Translations under genes and position numbers: made by a program
Notes under the pieces: model-generated
What the model saw: only the letters and a program-made list of their open reading frames with translations
Database searches by the model: none
Told to the model about the DNA's origin: nothing
In this document: one piece after another, positions 20,360 through 29,900 of the stretch
Numbering within the stretch: the first letter of the stretch is position 1
How the letters are laid out: each line of letters opens with the position of its first letter
Assembly (NCBI GenBank): GCA_037176845.1
Contig: JAYKXP010000063.1
Location: 124,001 to 188,000 of the forward strand
From: Paramarasmius palmivorus
Taxonomy: Eukaryota > Basidiomycota > Agaricomycetes > Agaricales > Marasmiaceae
DNA length: 64,000 bases
Direction of reading: 5' to 3'

Positions 20360-21750
20360 GCGTCGTGTTGACTTCCTCTAGGAGCAGAAGACAGGTTGCG
20401 TCTCCGGGACCGGTGTTTGGGAGTCCTGCCAAAGAAAAGTTAGCTCGTAGACCACATCCCCAGAATGGAGCGATGAGCGTACCTCCAAGGCCATACAGCT
20501 CATCGTCTTCGCGGTATCAAAGTCGCGGTCCGTGGTGGAGTAACCCAGGCCGTTCTGGTTTGATATTGATCCTGAGAATAAAAAACACAAGGTGGAAGAG
20601 AGTAAGACGTACTGGTAGTCTGGGAATCTCCACATCGTTGATATGGCGGTATTTGCCTGCTGGTAGCATGCTCGTTGACCATCTTGAGCCCATACTTTCC
20701 TAGTCTGACCGTCAGATAAAAAAAAAAAAAACCAATCGAGAAGATAGCTTACCTATCAGTCCTTTATCCCTGACAACTCTCCGAAATTATCTTGCGATGC
20801 TATTCGTGTGTTCGATGGAAAGGTTGATCGTCGTCGAGGAAAAAGAGAACTCCTGCCACGTGGCATAAAGAATCACCTGACCCCAAAGAAGCGCCCGTGT
20901 ATCACCGCGATCTTTTTCCCATAACGAGTAGCTCGATGGACAGATCGATTCGACTACCAAAATCCGACCGACTGAGAAGGCTTCCTCGTGTTCTCGATCC
21001 GTCGACACGTTCCTCCAACTCCGCCCAATTCGCCGGCGTCCATGGGTTGGCTTTGATAATGCTGTTCCTAGTTCGCTCATGAACAGAATACCTGCACTGA
21101 CCAACTTCTGCTAGTGATCTCACAAGGCTCACGCTCTCGTATCCAATCTACACATTCCAGAATCTTGATACCAGAGATATCAGTCACTCTAAGTCAGTCC
21201 TGATACCGACTGAATACACCAACTTTAAAGACAACTGGGTTCTCTCCGATGCCTCCTTTCAATTTTGTGGGATTAATTCTTATACCTGGCTTTCAACGTC
21301 ATTGTAGGAGTGTCCACTAAGTCATCGCCCTCGGATGGAATCGACATTCACGATGCGATCCAGAGTGATCTATTCATATCCTTCTCGTGTTGGTTTTTCA
21401 CCTTGTCACACTTCCCCTCATCTTCCCATTGGTAAACGTCTCTATCGATACGGATGCGAACACTAGAAGGTCAAGTTGTGCGGCTTTGCAACGCATGTAT
21501 ATGTACTGCAGGCCCAATATCGAACATTCGCAATTGACGTCCCGATACCTAGGAGCTCGTTCCTAAGCAGACATTCTTGGCTGTAATCACACGCTCACTG
21601 GTTGGGATATAAGGTTTAGAGCGTTTACAGTACGACTTCACTCGAAATTGGGGGATATACTTGAAGCGAAGAAGACAAAGTGTGTGTCTACATTTTATGA
21701 ACAGAGTGCCTCCGAGTCCGCCAGCTTCCATCTGTGATCTCGCAAAGGAC
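20360..21750 (-). pseudogene. Decayed member of unassigned multi-exon family, copy 1
   Basis: Similar ordered blocks occur at 56330-57660 and 29900-31870, and in part at 51564-52790. Shared signs on the minus strand: an EHEEAFSVGR-like exon (about 20990), the CCACGTGGCA word (about 20855), SFSSTTINLSIEHTNSIAR (about 20840; compare SFANLSIEYLRLYTNSIV at 56950), an intron ending atctgacggtcagactag (about 20708), and later exons with GTACGTC donors. TAA interrupts the exon after NSIAR. No domain can be named. The repeated intron positions argue for former genes, not random repeats. Confidence 0.4.
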
Positions 21751-22000
21751 GGTGGCTTTTAATTTTAACGTCATTGCGGGAGTATTCATCCAGTCGCCGT
21801 TCTTCACGCTGCAGGTGGAATAATTCGACCTTTTTCACCTGATCACACTCCCTCGTCTATCACAATAAACCTCGGTATCCTGGATGATGATTTTGTTAAG
21901 GTTCTCCAGCGATATCTCATTTTTGGCAACACTCTTGTTTGTATAGATACGAAAGCCAAGGTTTCGACTTTGAAAGACATAGCTATGAGGTTGCAAGTAG
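21240..22000. repeat. Local direct duplication
   Basis: About 21280-21470 and 21755-21960 share order and words (acgtcattg-aggagt, tcacctt/cacctga-cacact-cct, gatacg-a). No open frame spans either. Confidence 0.4.
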
Positions 22001-22307
22001 TTTGACCTTGCCAATTATACAGCCGGAGTCGAGTATAAGTTACCTGTTCGAGTATAGGTTTGTTCTACCACATTTATTTCTCTGGGGTTGTGTAGTGTTT
22101 CAGTGCATACTCTGAGGATGCGCTTACCTTGTAAATGCGAGATCGGAGTCCAGGAATGGTAAAAAGAAGGGGGTGTTACAGAACGATACATGTCGGGTAA
22201 TGGCTTATCACAGTAGAGCACTCGGAAGACAGGAAACGGAGAGATGATGTACAAGATATAACTCGAGATTCGGGATAGGTGATCAAAGGAGAACAGGACA
22301 TAAGTAG

Positions 22308-23831
22308 CTAAGATTGAATCCTATACCCAAGTAATTCTTTCTCCTCGTCCTTTAGACTTGAATATACGACTCGAACCGCCAGTCCTTCGACTTGCAACTG
22401 TCCCAGTAAACAGATATCTAATCTCGGTACCGTTTCATTCCTGAGCCTCACATACGCAGACCAAAGTCCGCGATCTTTCCTCCGTTGAAGCATCTCCCCA
22501 AACGTAACCCAATCAAAGTGTTTCAAATGAGTCTCAAAGCGGAGGTCCCTTAGCTTTGGAACCAGGTCCCCACTACCCATGTCTAACCAAAACTCCTTCG
22601 ATATCTCCTCATTTACGAGCTCCAATATAACAAGACGTGGCATGTTTTTGAGGAACCCGAGCACATCGTCGCCCTTGAAGTATATCGGCTGAATTCGAAA
22701 ACTTTCGATGTTGGGAGACCGCGTGATGAAGGAGTCGAATGCGAGTATAAACTGTGCAAGGCCTCTCGGATAGTATATTTTGTATTGCGAGTTCCAGTAG
22801 TGATGAACAGGGCAAAACTCGTCAAGCGACAGCGTGGTCAAACCCGGACAATTGAGCACGTTGATGAGGCTTGTGTAAGCATCAAAGGAACCACCATTGA
22901 ATAAAACTCGCAAGGTACGCAATCCTAGGGGAGAAGGAATCGTGATATTATTGCGTGGATTTGTATGACTGCCGCCGTCGACCAGACGAACGTCTGCTGA
23001 TGTTAAGTATGGGAGCTCGCGCAAGACCGAATAGAAATGCGAGATATCCATGTGGTCGATAGTGATATGAGTTAAGTTGGTGTTTGGAAACCGTGGTTGT
23101 TCATATGTTGTGTAATGGTCATATCTGCGTAAGAGCGGTAACTCAGAAAGCGCCTGGGGAATGCAGTCAGGATCATTCCGAGACCCTAAAGGATGGAGGT
23201 GAAGGATGATATGTTCAAGATTCACGAGGCGATTGCGAATATGAGGGATCGTATACAACGCAAAATCGTATTCCTCAATCTCCGCGGAATAGAGATAAAG
23301 GGCGCGAATTCGACTGCCGTGATTAAGAACCAACTGAAGGAGCCTCCATGAAAGCGATTCATTGCCGACATGGATCCCCTCTGATGGTGCCATGAAGTCA
23401 CCGAAGCCTTGGTGATACAAACACATTAGATTGAGGGTGATTGTGAGAGGATGGGATTTAGAGCGCTCGAGATGTGCTTGTAAGCGTTCAATGGTGTGTG
23501 CTGGATAAGCGAATCTCGGTTCATCACATATGTCCAGCCAAAGATAAGACCAAAGGGCTGGTGTCGATGTGGACACGTTACGCCAGCTATGGCACACGCC
23601 GCCCAAATCCGAACCGAGGGAATATGAGGGGGCACTAGAGTGATAGAATGGCTCTGGCGGACGAACATGAAATTCACTCTTGTACTCCAACTTTGCCATA
23701 TTCCAATGATAGGAACCAGCACGGTTTGTATGGGGGACCAAGGCGAGAATTTTGGAAAGGATTTCTGGGGGCAAAGCTTGGATTGGGGAGGATGCATTCG
23801 GAGGCGCCTCTACCAGCAGCAGTTCGCTCAT
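22308..23831 (-). CDS. F-box domain protein (507 aa), intact
   Basis: ATG at 23831 (MSELLLVEAPPNASSPIQ) follows a 74-nt 5' intron (23907-23834). Residues about 18-100 hold the F-box: IQALPPEILSKILALVP and GGVCHSWRNVSTSTPALWSY. The rest is a long hydrophobic-repeat region as in other basidiomycete F-box proteins, ending EGLAVRVVYSSLKDEEKELL. F-box proteins are substrate adaptors of SCF ubiquitin ligases; no substrate can be inferred. It is about 75 percent alike by eye to the gene at 26216-27730 and shares leader and 3' flank with it, so the pair is a recent duplication with the APH gene between. No interruption is seen. Confidence 0.88.
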   Translation of the reverse strand: MSELLLVEAPPNASSPIQALPPEILSKILALVPHTNRAGSYHWNMAKLEYKSEFHVRPPEPFYHSSAPSYSLGSDLGGVCHSWRNVSTSTPALWSYLWLDICDEPRFAYPAHTIERLQAHLERSKSHPLTITLNLMCLYHQGFGDFMAPSEGIHVGNESLSWRLLQLVLNHGSRIRALYLYSAEIEEYDFALYTIPHIRNRLVNLEHIILHLHPLGSRNDPDCIPQALSELPLLRRYDHYTTYEQPRFPNTNLTHITIDHMDISHFYSVLRELPYLTSADVRLVDGGSHTNPRNNITIPSPLGLRTLRVLFNGGSFDAYTSLINVLNCPGLTTLSLDEFCPVHHYWNSQYKIYYPRGLAQFILAFDSFITRSPNIESFRIQPIYFKGDDVLGFLKNMPRLVILELVNEEISKEFWLDMGSGDLVPKLRDLRFETHLKHFDWVTFGEMLQRRKDRGLWSAYVRLRNETVPRLDICLLGQLQVEGLAVRVVYSSLKDEEKELLGYRIQS

Positions 23832-23833
23832 GA

Positions 23834-23980
23834 CTGAGCAGTCAGTGGCTAGAGCTATAACCAGTTTTCAGTCTTCCACTCCACTTAAAAGAAATACAGA
23901 TACGCACGTTTATCAACTCTTCCCTGACGATGGTGATGGTTGCGGTTCAGGAAGCAATGTCACGCTTGTCACTCAATGAC
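23834..23980 (-). promoter_or_regulatory. Conserved F-box leader exon and 5' intron
   Basis: 'gacaagcgtgacattgct' then tcctgaaccgcaaccatcaccatcg, with donor GTGCGTAT at 23907 and acceptor ctgctcag ending at 23834. The equivalents are at 27733-27875 and 56008-56150. Confidence 0.6.
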
Positions 23981-24437
23981 TTTTAGACGCCCAATTTGCC
24001 GACGTTCTGGAATCTTCTAATTCCTCACCACGAGGCGGTATAGTGCCCTGAATTGAACGCGGTTTCATGGGCATTCTACTGTCGCCTGCTTTGAAGAGCA
24101 ATTGAAAGTTGAAGAGGTAAGCGTTAAGTTGTGTGATCATGCAACGAAGAAATGGAATTCCCTTGATCATGATGTAGGTTCAATCTCATTTCGAAGGCTC
24201 AGATAGTGTTACAGCATCAACAGCTTCTTGGAGGTCATACCTCCGTGTCTGCGCTTCCCTATGTTTGTTGCTCCACTGCAATACAAAACACTATTTCATC
24301 GCTGTTTATCCTCAACATGCGTCTGCACTGTTGCTGGTGTCTCTTCCCAGGTTGCGTCGAACTTAATACTTTTCGGTTAAGCAGCGGAAGAAGCGTCAAG
24401 GCTTACGACACCTGACATCACCATGTCCCGACGTTGC
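23981..24437. other. Divergent intergenic region between F-box and APH genes
   Basis: It holds the upstream side of both genes. The 'ttcggttaagcagcggaag' element at about 24375 is shared with 14780 and is likely part of the APH promoter. No other gene is seen. Confidence 0.5.
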
Positions 24438-24444
24438 TATTTAA
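24438..24444 (+). promoter_or_regulatory. TATA-like box of the APH gene
   Basis: TATTTAA lies 35 bases before the ATG. It is conserved at about 14826-14832, where the transposon inserted just downstream. Confidence 0.5.
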
Positions 24445-24478
24445 GTACACAATACGCAAGAGTTCTCAACTTCGAACC

Positions 24479-25542
24479 ATGCCTCCCTTGCGTGAAACTC
24501 TTCTCACGTTCATTTACCGAGCCCTGGGATTTCTCTCGGACGTTTTGGACGATCTTTTATTGCCCTTCGCTAGAAAACCTGTAGTCCCCCTTGTAAGTAA
24601 GCTTATTTCCATTTTCACTGTTAGTCTAAAAGAACGTCTTGGTAGGGTCCGAATGAAATCGACGACTGGCATGACGATAAAATCCTAGAGCATCTCGGAT
24701 TGCCACCTGACCATCCAGCGCGCATTCCAGGTCTTCCAGACTCTGTTCTACAGCTTACGCCCACTATCATCGTCAAGGAAGAGATCCTAAAGATGGAAAA
24801 TCCTGATATATGGTCCGTTGAGGCCGAGACAATCAGGCTTGTCTCGAATCATACAATAATCCCAGTACCACATGTTCGAAGGGTCATAAGGGCAGACGAG
24901 GCCACATTGGTTATGGTGATGGATATCATTCCCGGCCAGCCCCTGGATCGTGTATGGCCTTCCCTGCCATTTCACAAACGACTTTGGGTAGCATTCATGC
25001 TGAGAAGATATATTCGACAGCTTCGCAACGGACTTCGTGCATCATCTCTCACACCCCCCGGTCCTCCTTGTCCCGGATCTTTGGGCCCAGCTAGATGCCA
25101 TGCCCCTTCCGTATTGGATAATCTGGGCATACCGTTGGCATTCCAGACGCAACAGGACTTCTGGCGATACTTCAACAGCCTGGGACAGGATCATTCTCCA
25201 CCTTTGCGCAGAAAGGGTTATGACGAGAGTGTACCATTTATCCTATCTCACCTTGACTTGACTCAAAGGAATATCATACTCGGAGACGATGGACAGCTGT
25301 GGTTGATCGACTGGGGGTACTCAGGTTACTACCCCCAGTGGTTCGAGTTTTTGGCCATGAGGAATATGGGGGATCCGGATGATAACACGTTTTGGAATCT
25401 TCTGATACCTTTCATATGCGGTCCCAGCTTTGAAGAGGAGAGAATGTACAGGTAAATTCTTCAACATTTGTTAATGTTCAACAAAAACTCAATCTCCAGC
25501 CCAGATTCCTTTGACAAAGTAGTATCACATCCAGACTGGTGA
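24479..25542 (+). CDS. APH-fold phosphotransferase (kinase-like) protein
   Basis: Three exons: 24479-24592, 24646-25451 and 25500-25542, with introns of 53 and 48 nt (GTAAGT...TTGGTAG and GTAAAT...CTCCAG); all join in frame for 320 aa. Exon 1 encodes a short hydrophobic N-terminal segment (MPPLRETLLTFIYRALGF). The core shows the family order: PTIIVKEEI with the probable ATP-site lysine, VSNHTIIPVPHVRRV, LVMVMDIIPGQPLDRVW (hinge), the catalytic loop LSHLDLTQRNIIL (HxDxxxxN) and LWLIDWGYSGYYP (metal-binding D). Fungal members are called aminoglycoside phosphotransferase family, but the substrate is unknown. The C-terminus stops at HPDW-TGA, where the 18.2-kb pseudogene continues WWAQAVYAFF for about 45 residues, so the tail is probably truncated by a small indel. 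Confidence 0.82.
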
Positions 25543-25937
25543 CCTACGTCACGTATGCATTGTTCGATTGTGTGCTCCATATGCGGTCATGTTCTCTCCG
25601 AGTTACATCCAAAATACCCGTGCAAATTCGCCGTGTGCAATTAATACTGATGTCCCCAAGTACTTGTACATTCAGGGAACATCTCGAACTCGATAATACT
25701 ACTCCTGCTCTATCAACCATTAGTCGTCCATTTTCCATTCCTTCGATTTGGATAGAAAATTGCTCCAGTTCACGCATTCCACGCATGAAGATTCAAGTCG
25801 TTTCTTAATGACTTATTGTCGATATCAATGCTTGAATCTAACACGTTCAATTCGTCAATAGTTCTTATCGCGGTCACCTCCGTTCTCCACAATCTACACC
25901 ATATTGCTATACCAGTGATGCTCCTCACCCTAACAGC
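25543..25937. other. Former C-terminal tail and 3' flank of the APH gene
   Basis: 25543-25620 still reads TYVTYALFDCVLHMRS in a shifted frame, matching the tail at 18260. The rest corresponds to 18400-18480. No independent gene. Confidence 0.55.
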
Positions 25938-25980
25938 TCCCTGGTAGTACGCGCCTGCCATCCAGAATTGGGATTCCACT
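25938..25980 (+). pseudogene. tRNA-Asp fragment
   Basis: TCCCTGGTAG-TACGCGCCTGCCA equals the 5' half of the tRNA at 18836 with the D arm deleted and the anticodon GTC changed to GCC. No matching 3' acceptor strand. Confidence 0.65.
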
Positions 25981-26215
25981 ATCATAAAATACTATCACAA
26001 CAGTTAATTAGATGCGCTCGTTTTGGATCACCGTTCGACGGAGTAGTTACAAGTTGAAGTGATAGCCTTGAGAGTTTTGTGATCATGGAGTAATATCGTT
26101 CTTGTATCACAGTAGAACAGCAAAGATACTCGGAAGACAGGAAACGGAGAGATGGCGTGTAAGTAAACATTCGAGCTTCGCAATAGGTGAGCAAAGGAGA
26201 ACAGGACATAAATAG

Positions 26216-27730
26216 CTAGGATTCAATCCTATACCCAAGTAATTCCACTTTCTCGTTACCCCATGAATATGACGAATGGACGACTCGAACCGCCAGTCCT
26301 TCAACCTGTAACGCCTCGAGCAGACGGATATCCAATTCCGGTACCGTTTCATTCCTGAGCTCCACATACGCAGACCAAAGTCCGCGATTTTTCCTCTGCT
26401 GAATCATCTCCCCAAACGCAAGCCAATCCCAGTGTCCCGAACGGATCTCGAAGCGGAGGTCCCTCAGCTTCGGAACGAAGTCCCCATTACCAATCTCTAA
26501 CCAAAACTCCTCTGTTATCTCCTCATGTCCGAGCTCCAATGTAATCAGATGTGGCATCTTTCTAAGGAGCCCGATCACATCGTGGGCCTTGAGGTCCGAA
26601 TGAAGTCGAAAACGTTCTATATTGGGGGATCGCTTGATGAACGAGTTAAATGCTAGTACCAATTGGGCATGGTCTGAGTTCGACTCAGAGGAATCTTCGT
26701 AAGGACCGCCAATTGACAGTGTGGTCAAAAACGGACAGTTGAGAAGATTGACGAGGCGCGTGAAACGGTCAAAACTCTCTTTGAGGAAGTGGGTGTCAGC
26801 GTTGAATCCCACGCACAATGTGTGCAAGCATAAAGGGGATGGAATCGTGATATTGTCGGGTACGGTTGTAATCCAGCGGCTGTCAAGGCGATCAACCTCT
26901 AGCGACGTTAAGTATGGGAACTCGCACAGAATCTTATAGAAGTTCGCGAGATTCATGCGATCAATAGTGATATGAGTCAAGTGAGTGGTTGGAAAGCGTG
27001 GTTGGCCGTATGCTTCGCAATTATCAAATCTTCGTAAGAGTGGTAATTCGGAGTACTTGAATGCCTCTGCAACGCAATAAGTATCCTTCACATACCCTTC
27101 GTCAGACAATGCCATGCTGAGGTATTCGAGATTCGTGACGCGACTTCGAATATGAGGGATCAAATGAGCCGCCAACGAGTGTGTGAGAGCATCGTCAGAA
27201 TGGAGGCAAAGAGAGCGAATACGGCTGCCGTGATTAAGAACCAGCTTGAGTAGGCTCCACGAAACGGGCTTACTGCCGGCATCGGTCTCCTCTGATGACG
27301 TCATGAACTCCCCGAAGGCCTTTTCACCCGAGAAGAGATTGAGGGTGATTGTCAGAGGATATACTTTCGAGCGCTCGAGATGTGCTTGTAAGCGTTCCAT
27401 GGCACATTCTGGATGGGGATACTGGTCAAATACATCCAGCCAAATGTAAGACCAAAGGGCTGGTGTGGACAAGGACACGTTACGCCAGGTATGGCACACG
27501 CGACCCAAATCCGAACCGAGGGAATATGAGGGAGCATAGTAGCTTGATTCTGAACGAACACGAAATTCGCTCTTGTACTCCAACTTTGCCATATTCCAAT
27601 GATAGGAATGAGCATAGTTGATACGAGGGATCAAGGTGAGTATTTTGGAAAGGATTTCTGGTGGTAGAGCTTGGATTGGGGAGGCTGCGTTCGAACGCAC
27701 CTCTAACGCCGGCGGAGGAGGTTCGCTCAT
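26216..27730 (-). CDS. F-box domain protein (504 aa), intact
   Basis: ATG at 27730 (MSEPPPPALEVRSNAASPIQ) follows a 74-nt 5' intron (27806-27733). The F-box is IQALPPEILSKILTLIP...GRVCHTWRNVSLSTPALWSY. It is a close paralogue of the gene at 22308-23831 with uninterrupted frame and the shared ending EGLAVRVVHSSYSW...KVELLGYRIES. The central region differs more than the F-box and C-terminus, as expected for a fast-evolving substrate-binding surface. Role as an SCF adaptor is inferred from family. Confidence 0.88.
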   Translation of the reverse strand: MSEPPPPALEVRSNAASPIQALPPEILSKILTLIPRINYAHSYHWNMAKLEYKSEFRVRSESSYYAPSYSLGSDLGRVCHTWRNVSLSTPALWSYIWLDVFDQYPHPECAMERLQAHLERSKVYPLTITLNLFSGEKAFGEFMTSSEETDAGSKPVSWSLLKLVLNHGSRIRSLCLHSDDALTHSLAAHLIPHIRSRVTNLEYLSMALSDEGYVKDTYCVAEAFKYSELPLLRRFDNCEAYGQPRFPTTHLTHITIDRMNLANFYKILCEFPYLTSLEVDRLDSRWITTVPDNITIPSPLCLHTLCVGFNADTHFLKESFDRFTRLVNLLNCPFLTTLSIGGPYEDSSESNSDHAQLVLAFNSFIKRSPNIERFRLHSDLKAHDVIGLLRKMPHLITLELGHEEITEEFWLEIGNGDFVPKLRDLRFEIRSGHWDWLAFGEMIQQRKNRGLWSAYVELRNETVPELDIRLLEALQVEGLAVRVVHSSYSWGNEKVELLGYRIES

Positions 27731-27732
27731 GA

Positions 27733-27875
27733 CTGAGCAATCAGCAGCTAGAGCTATAACCAGTTTTCAGTCTGCCTCTCCAATTAAAAGAACTACCGAT
27801 ACGCACGTTTGTTGGCTCTTCTCTTTACTAAGACGATGGTTGTGGTTGTGGTTCAAGAAGTAATGTCACGCTTGT
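27733..27875 (-). promoter_or_regulatory. Conserved F-box leader exon and 5' intron
   Basis: Same gacaagcgtgacatta / aaccacaaccacaaccatcg leader as the other F-box genes; donor GTGCGTAT at 27806. Confidence 0.6.
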
Positions 27876-28424
27876 CACCCGCTGACTCAATCAAGTAACC
27901 TTTAGACGCCCAATCTGGTGACGGCGCATAGGCGTCCAAAAGTGAATGCGCTTCTATTCCACTCTCACAGAATACTATCATGATTGGGGTATTTCTTGGA
28001 TATAAGATTCAATTTTAGCTGCCCTTTTCTGTTCCGCTTGGAAATATCAAAGCGTGAACACTGTTACAGTGTTAAGTATGCCATACCTCCATTTCTGCCC
28101 TTCTGTATATATCTCTTCAATGTGATACAATCTTGCATTCCCAACATGTCTCTGCGATTGATTATCCGTCTCGACACATAATTGTCAAATTTCAATTCTG
28201 GATCTCAAACTCGACACCATTGCGAGTACCATTTCCTGTTCACGTTATCACGCTCTAGCTCAAGCTGGAAATCATTTCCCTTGATCTTGGTTCCTTTGAA
28301 GATTCCTAGTACCTTGTTTTCGGTCCCGGTTCTTGAATCTAAAACGTTCACTCGTTGCTTCGTGTCTATTCCGAGCCTTGGTGCGCAGTCCTACTGATTT
28401 TACGAGCATACCTACAGTAGCTGT
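27876..28424. other. No gene recognised
   Basis: Short frames only. The stretch lies between an F-box promoter and a degenerate tRNA-like sequence. Confidence 0.4.
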
Positions 28425-28511
28425 TCCCTGCTAGTATACGCGGCGCGCGCTTGTCATCTCGTGATTGAAACGGATTCGCGCGAAAGCTGGGTTCGACTAC
28501 CCGCCAGGGAG
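28425..28511 (+). pseudogene. Degenerate tRNA-Asp-like sequence
   Basis: TCCCTGCTAGTATACG starts like the tRNA at 18836 and GAAAGCTGGGTTCGACTACCCGCCAGGGAG ends like it (written here in part: GGGTTCGACTACCC). The D arm is missing, the anticodon arm is altered around TTGTCAT, and the T stem is broken. It could be a pseudogene or the head of a tRNA-derived element. Confidence 0.6.
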
Positions 28512-29159
28512 ATCGCCGAGTGTTCGAATCTCTTTTCATTGACTGCCTTCGATCAAGGATATCTCGACTCAGTACACGTTCGGATGTATTACTATTGGAT
28601 AACACCACACGAAGACATACAAAGTAACTCGTAATGAGTAACCCCTCGCAACGTTGAGGCTTGAATAATCCGACTCCTATAACCAAAATCCCATCATCCA
28701 ATATCCGCATGTGACAAGGACGAAGTGTACTTGTATTCCAAGGGAAACGAAACAGCATATAGTCTATCAGTACCACGATAAATACCAAAGCAAAGTAACG
28801 AAAACAGACCCAGACCCCTCATTCTATCCAACATCTCACACCCCTCGCGTTCTCCACGTCGATCACGGAGAACATTTCATCTCGACCTCCTGGAACTTCC
28901 TTCTACCCCGCCGAACTGGGTTGAATGGAGGGGAATGACACTAACCGAGGTATGTGAGGAGAGGTAAATTCCAGGTAATGCAGACGCTTTGCTGCATGAG
29001 GATCCTCGACGAGATCTGAGGTCTCATGATGAATCATAGAACAAAGACTTTCAACGGTCGAGTGGATATCTCGACTAAAGACAAGATGGTAGTGGCGTGA
29101 TATATGCGCTCGAAGAGACGAAAATAACAGGAGAAAGAGCTCATTCTCTTCCATTCTCG
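28512..29159. other. Region with one unassigned minus-strand frame
   Basis: An 83-codon minus-strand frame at 29154-28903 (MEENELFLLLFSSLRAHISR...) has protein-like composition but no recognised domain. The segment behind the tRNA-like sequence (28530-28700) loosely resembles 18940-19050. Confidence 0.3.
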
Positions 29160-29900
29160 GTAGTGACTCCTAGATAACTTGGTCGATGGTCTGTCTGCTC
29201 CCGTTTGCGAACCTGGGAACCCAAACTACAACACCCCGTGCACCAACCCTTTGATATCCGGTATGTCAGTCCGACATGCAGGCGCGATGAGAGAAAAAGC
29301 ATTGGTTCTCCGCCATGGGGACAGTTGGGTGAGAGGTCGAAGGTTCTGAGATGTTGAGGAACTAGGTAGTGACTGATCCCCGATCATGAGTAATGGTATG
29401 TGATGTACGCCAGCAAAAGGAAAGGTAGCGACATGTAGATAATCGAGACGTTAGGCACCGTAACGAAAGATCCACCGTACCGACCTACGTACGAGACGTG
29501 GTGAGTATGAAGCTGTGCCAGGTGAACGGTGGAACAAAGCCACTGATGGGTAGGCGGAAGACGAGGATGCCTTGGACAAAGACACGACTGGATGTGGCGT
29601 TGTGGCGGCAGGCGTGGTAAGGGAATCTTCCATATCAATAGGTTTGTTCTGTCTGTATCCGTTTCTGATTGAGTGACATTCTCGAAAACCCAACACGAAA
29701 ACATACCACATACCACACACCACAACCATTGTTCCATACACCATTCCTCCGCATGTCCAGCCCTTTAATATCGCTGCAAAAACTCCATATCGTTGTCCCG
29801 CTTTCGACGAGTTATATCAGACCCATGTACCCGCTCGATGTAAAAACACTGTGTAGCTTGGTTCTACGCCACGGGTAAACGGGAGGAGGTACATATCGGT
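29160..29900. repeat. Two diverged units of the 19-20-kb repeat
   Basis: Units at about 29160-29400 and 29400-29900 share gtctg-tcccgtttgc / gtctgtatccgtttctg, cgaaaacccaacac and tatccggtatgtcagtcc landmarks with 19255-20000. No intact frame. Confidence 0.4.
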
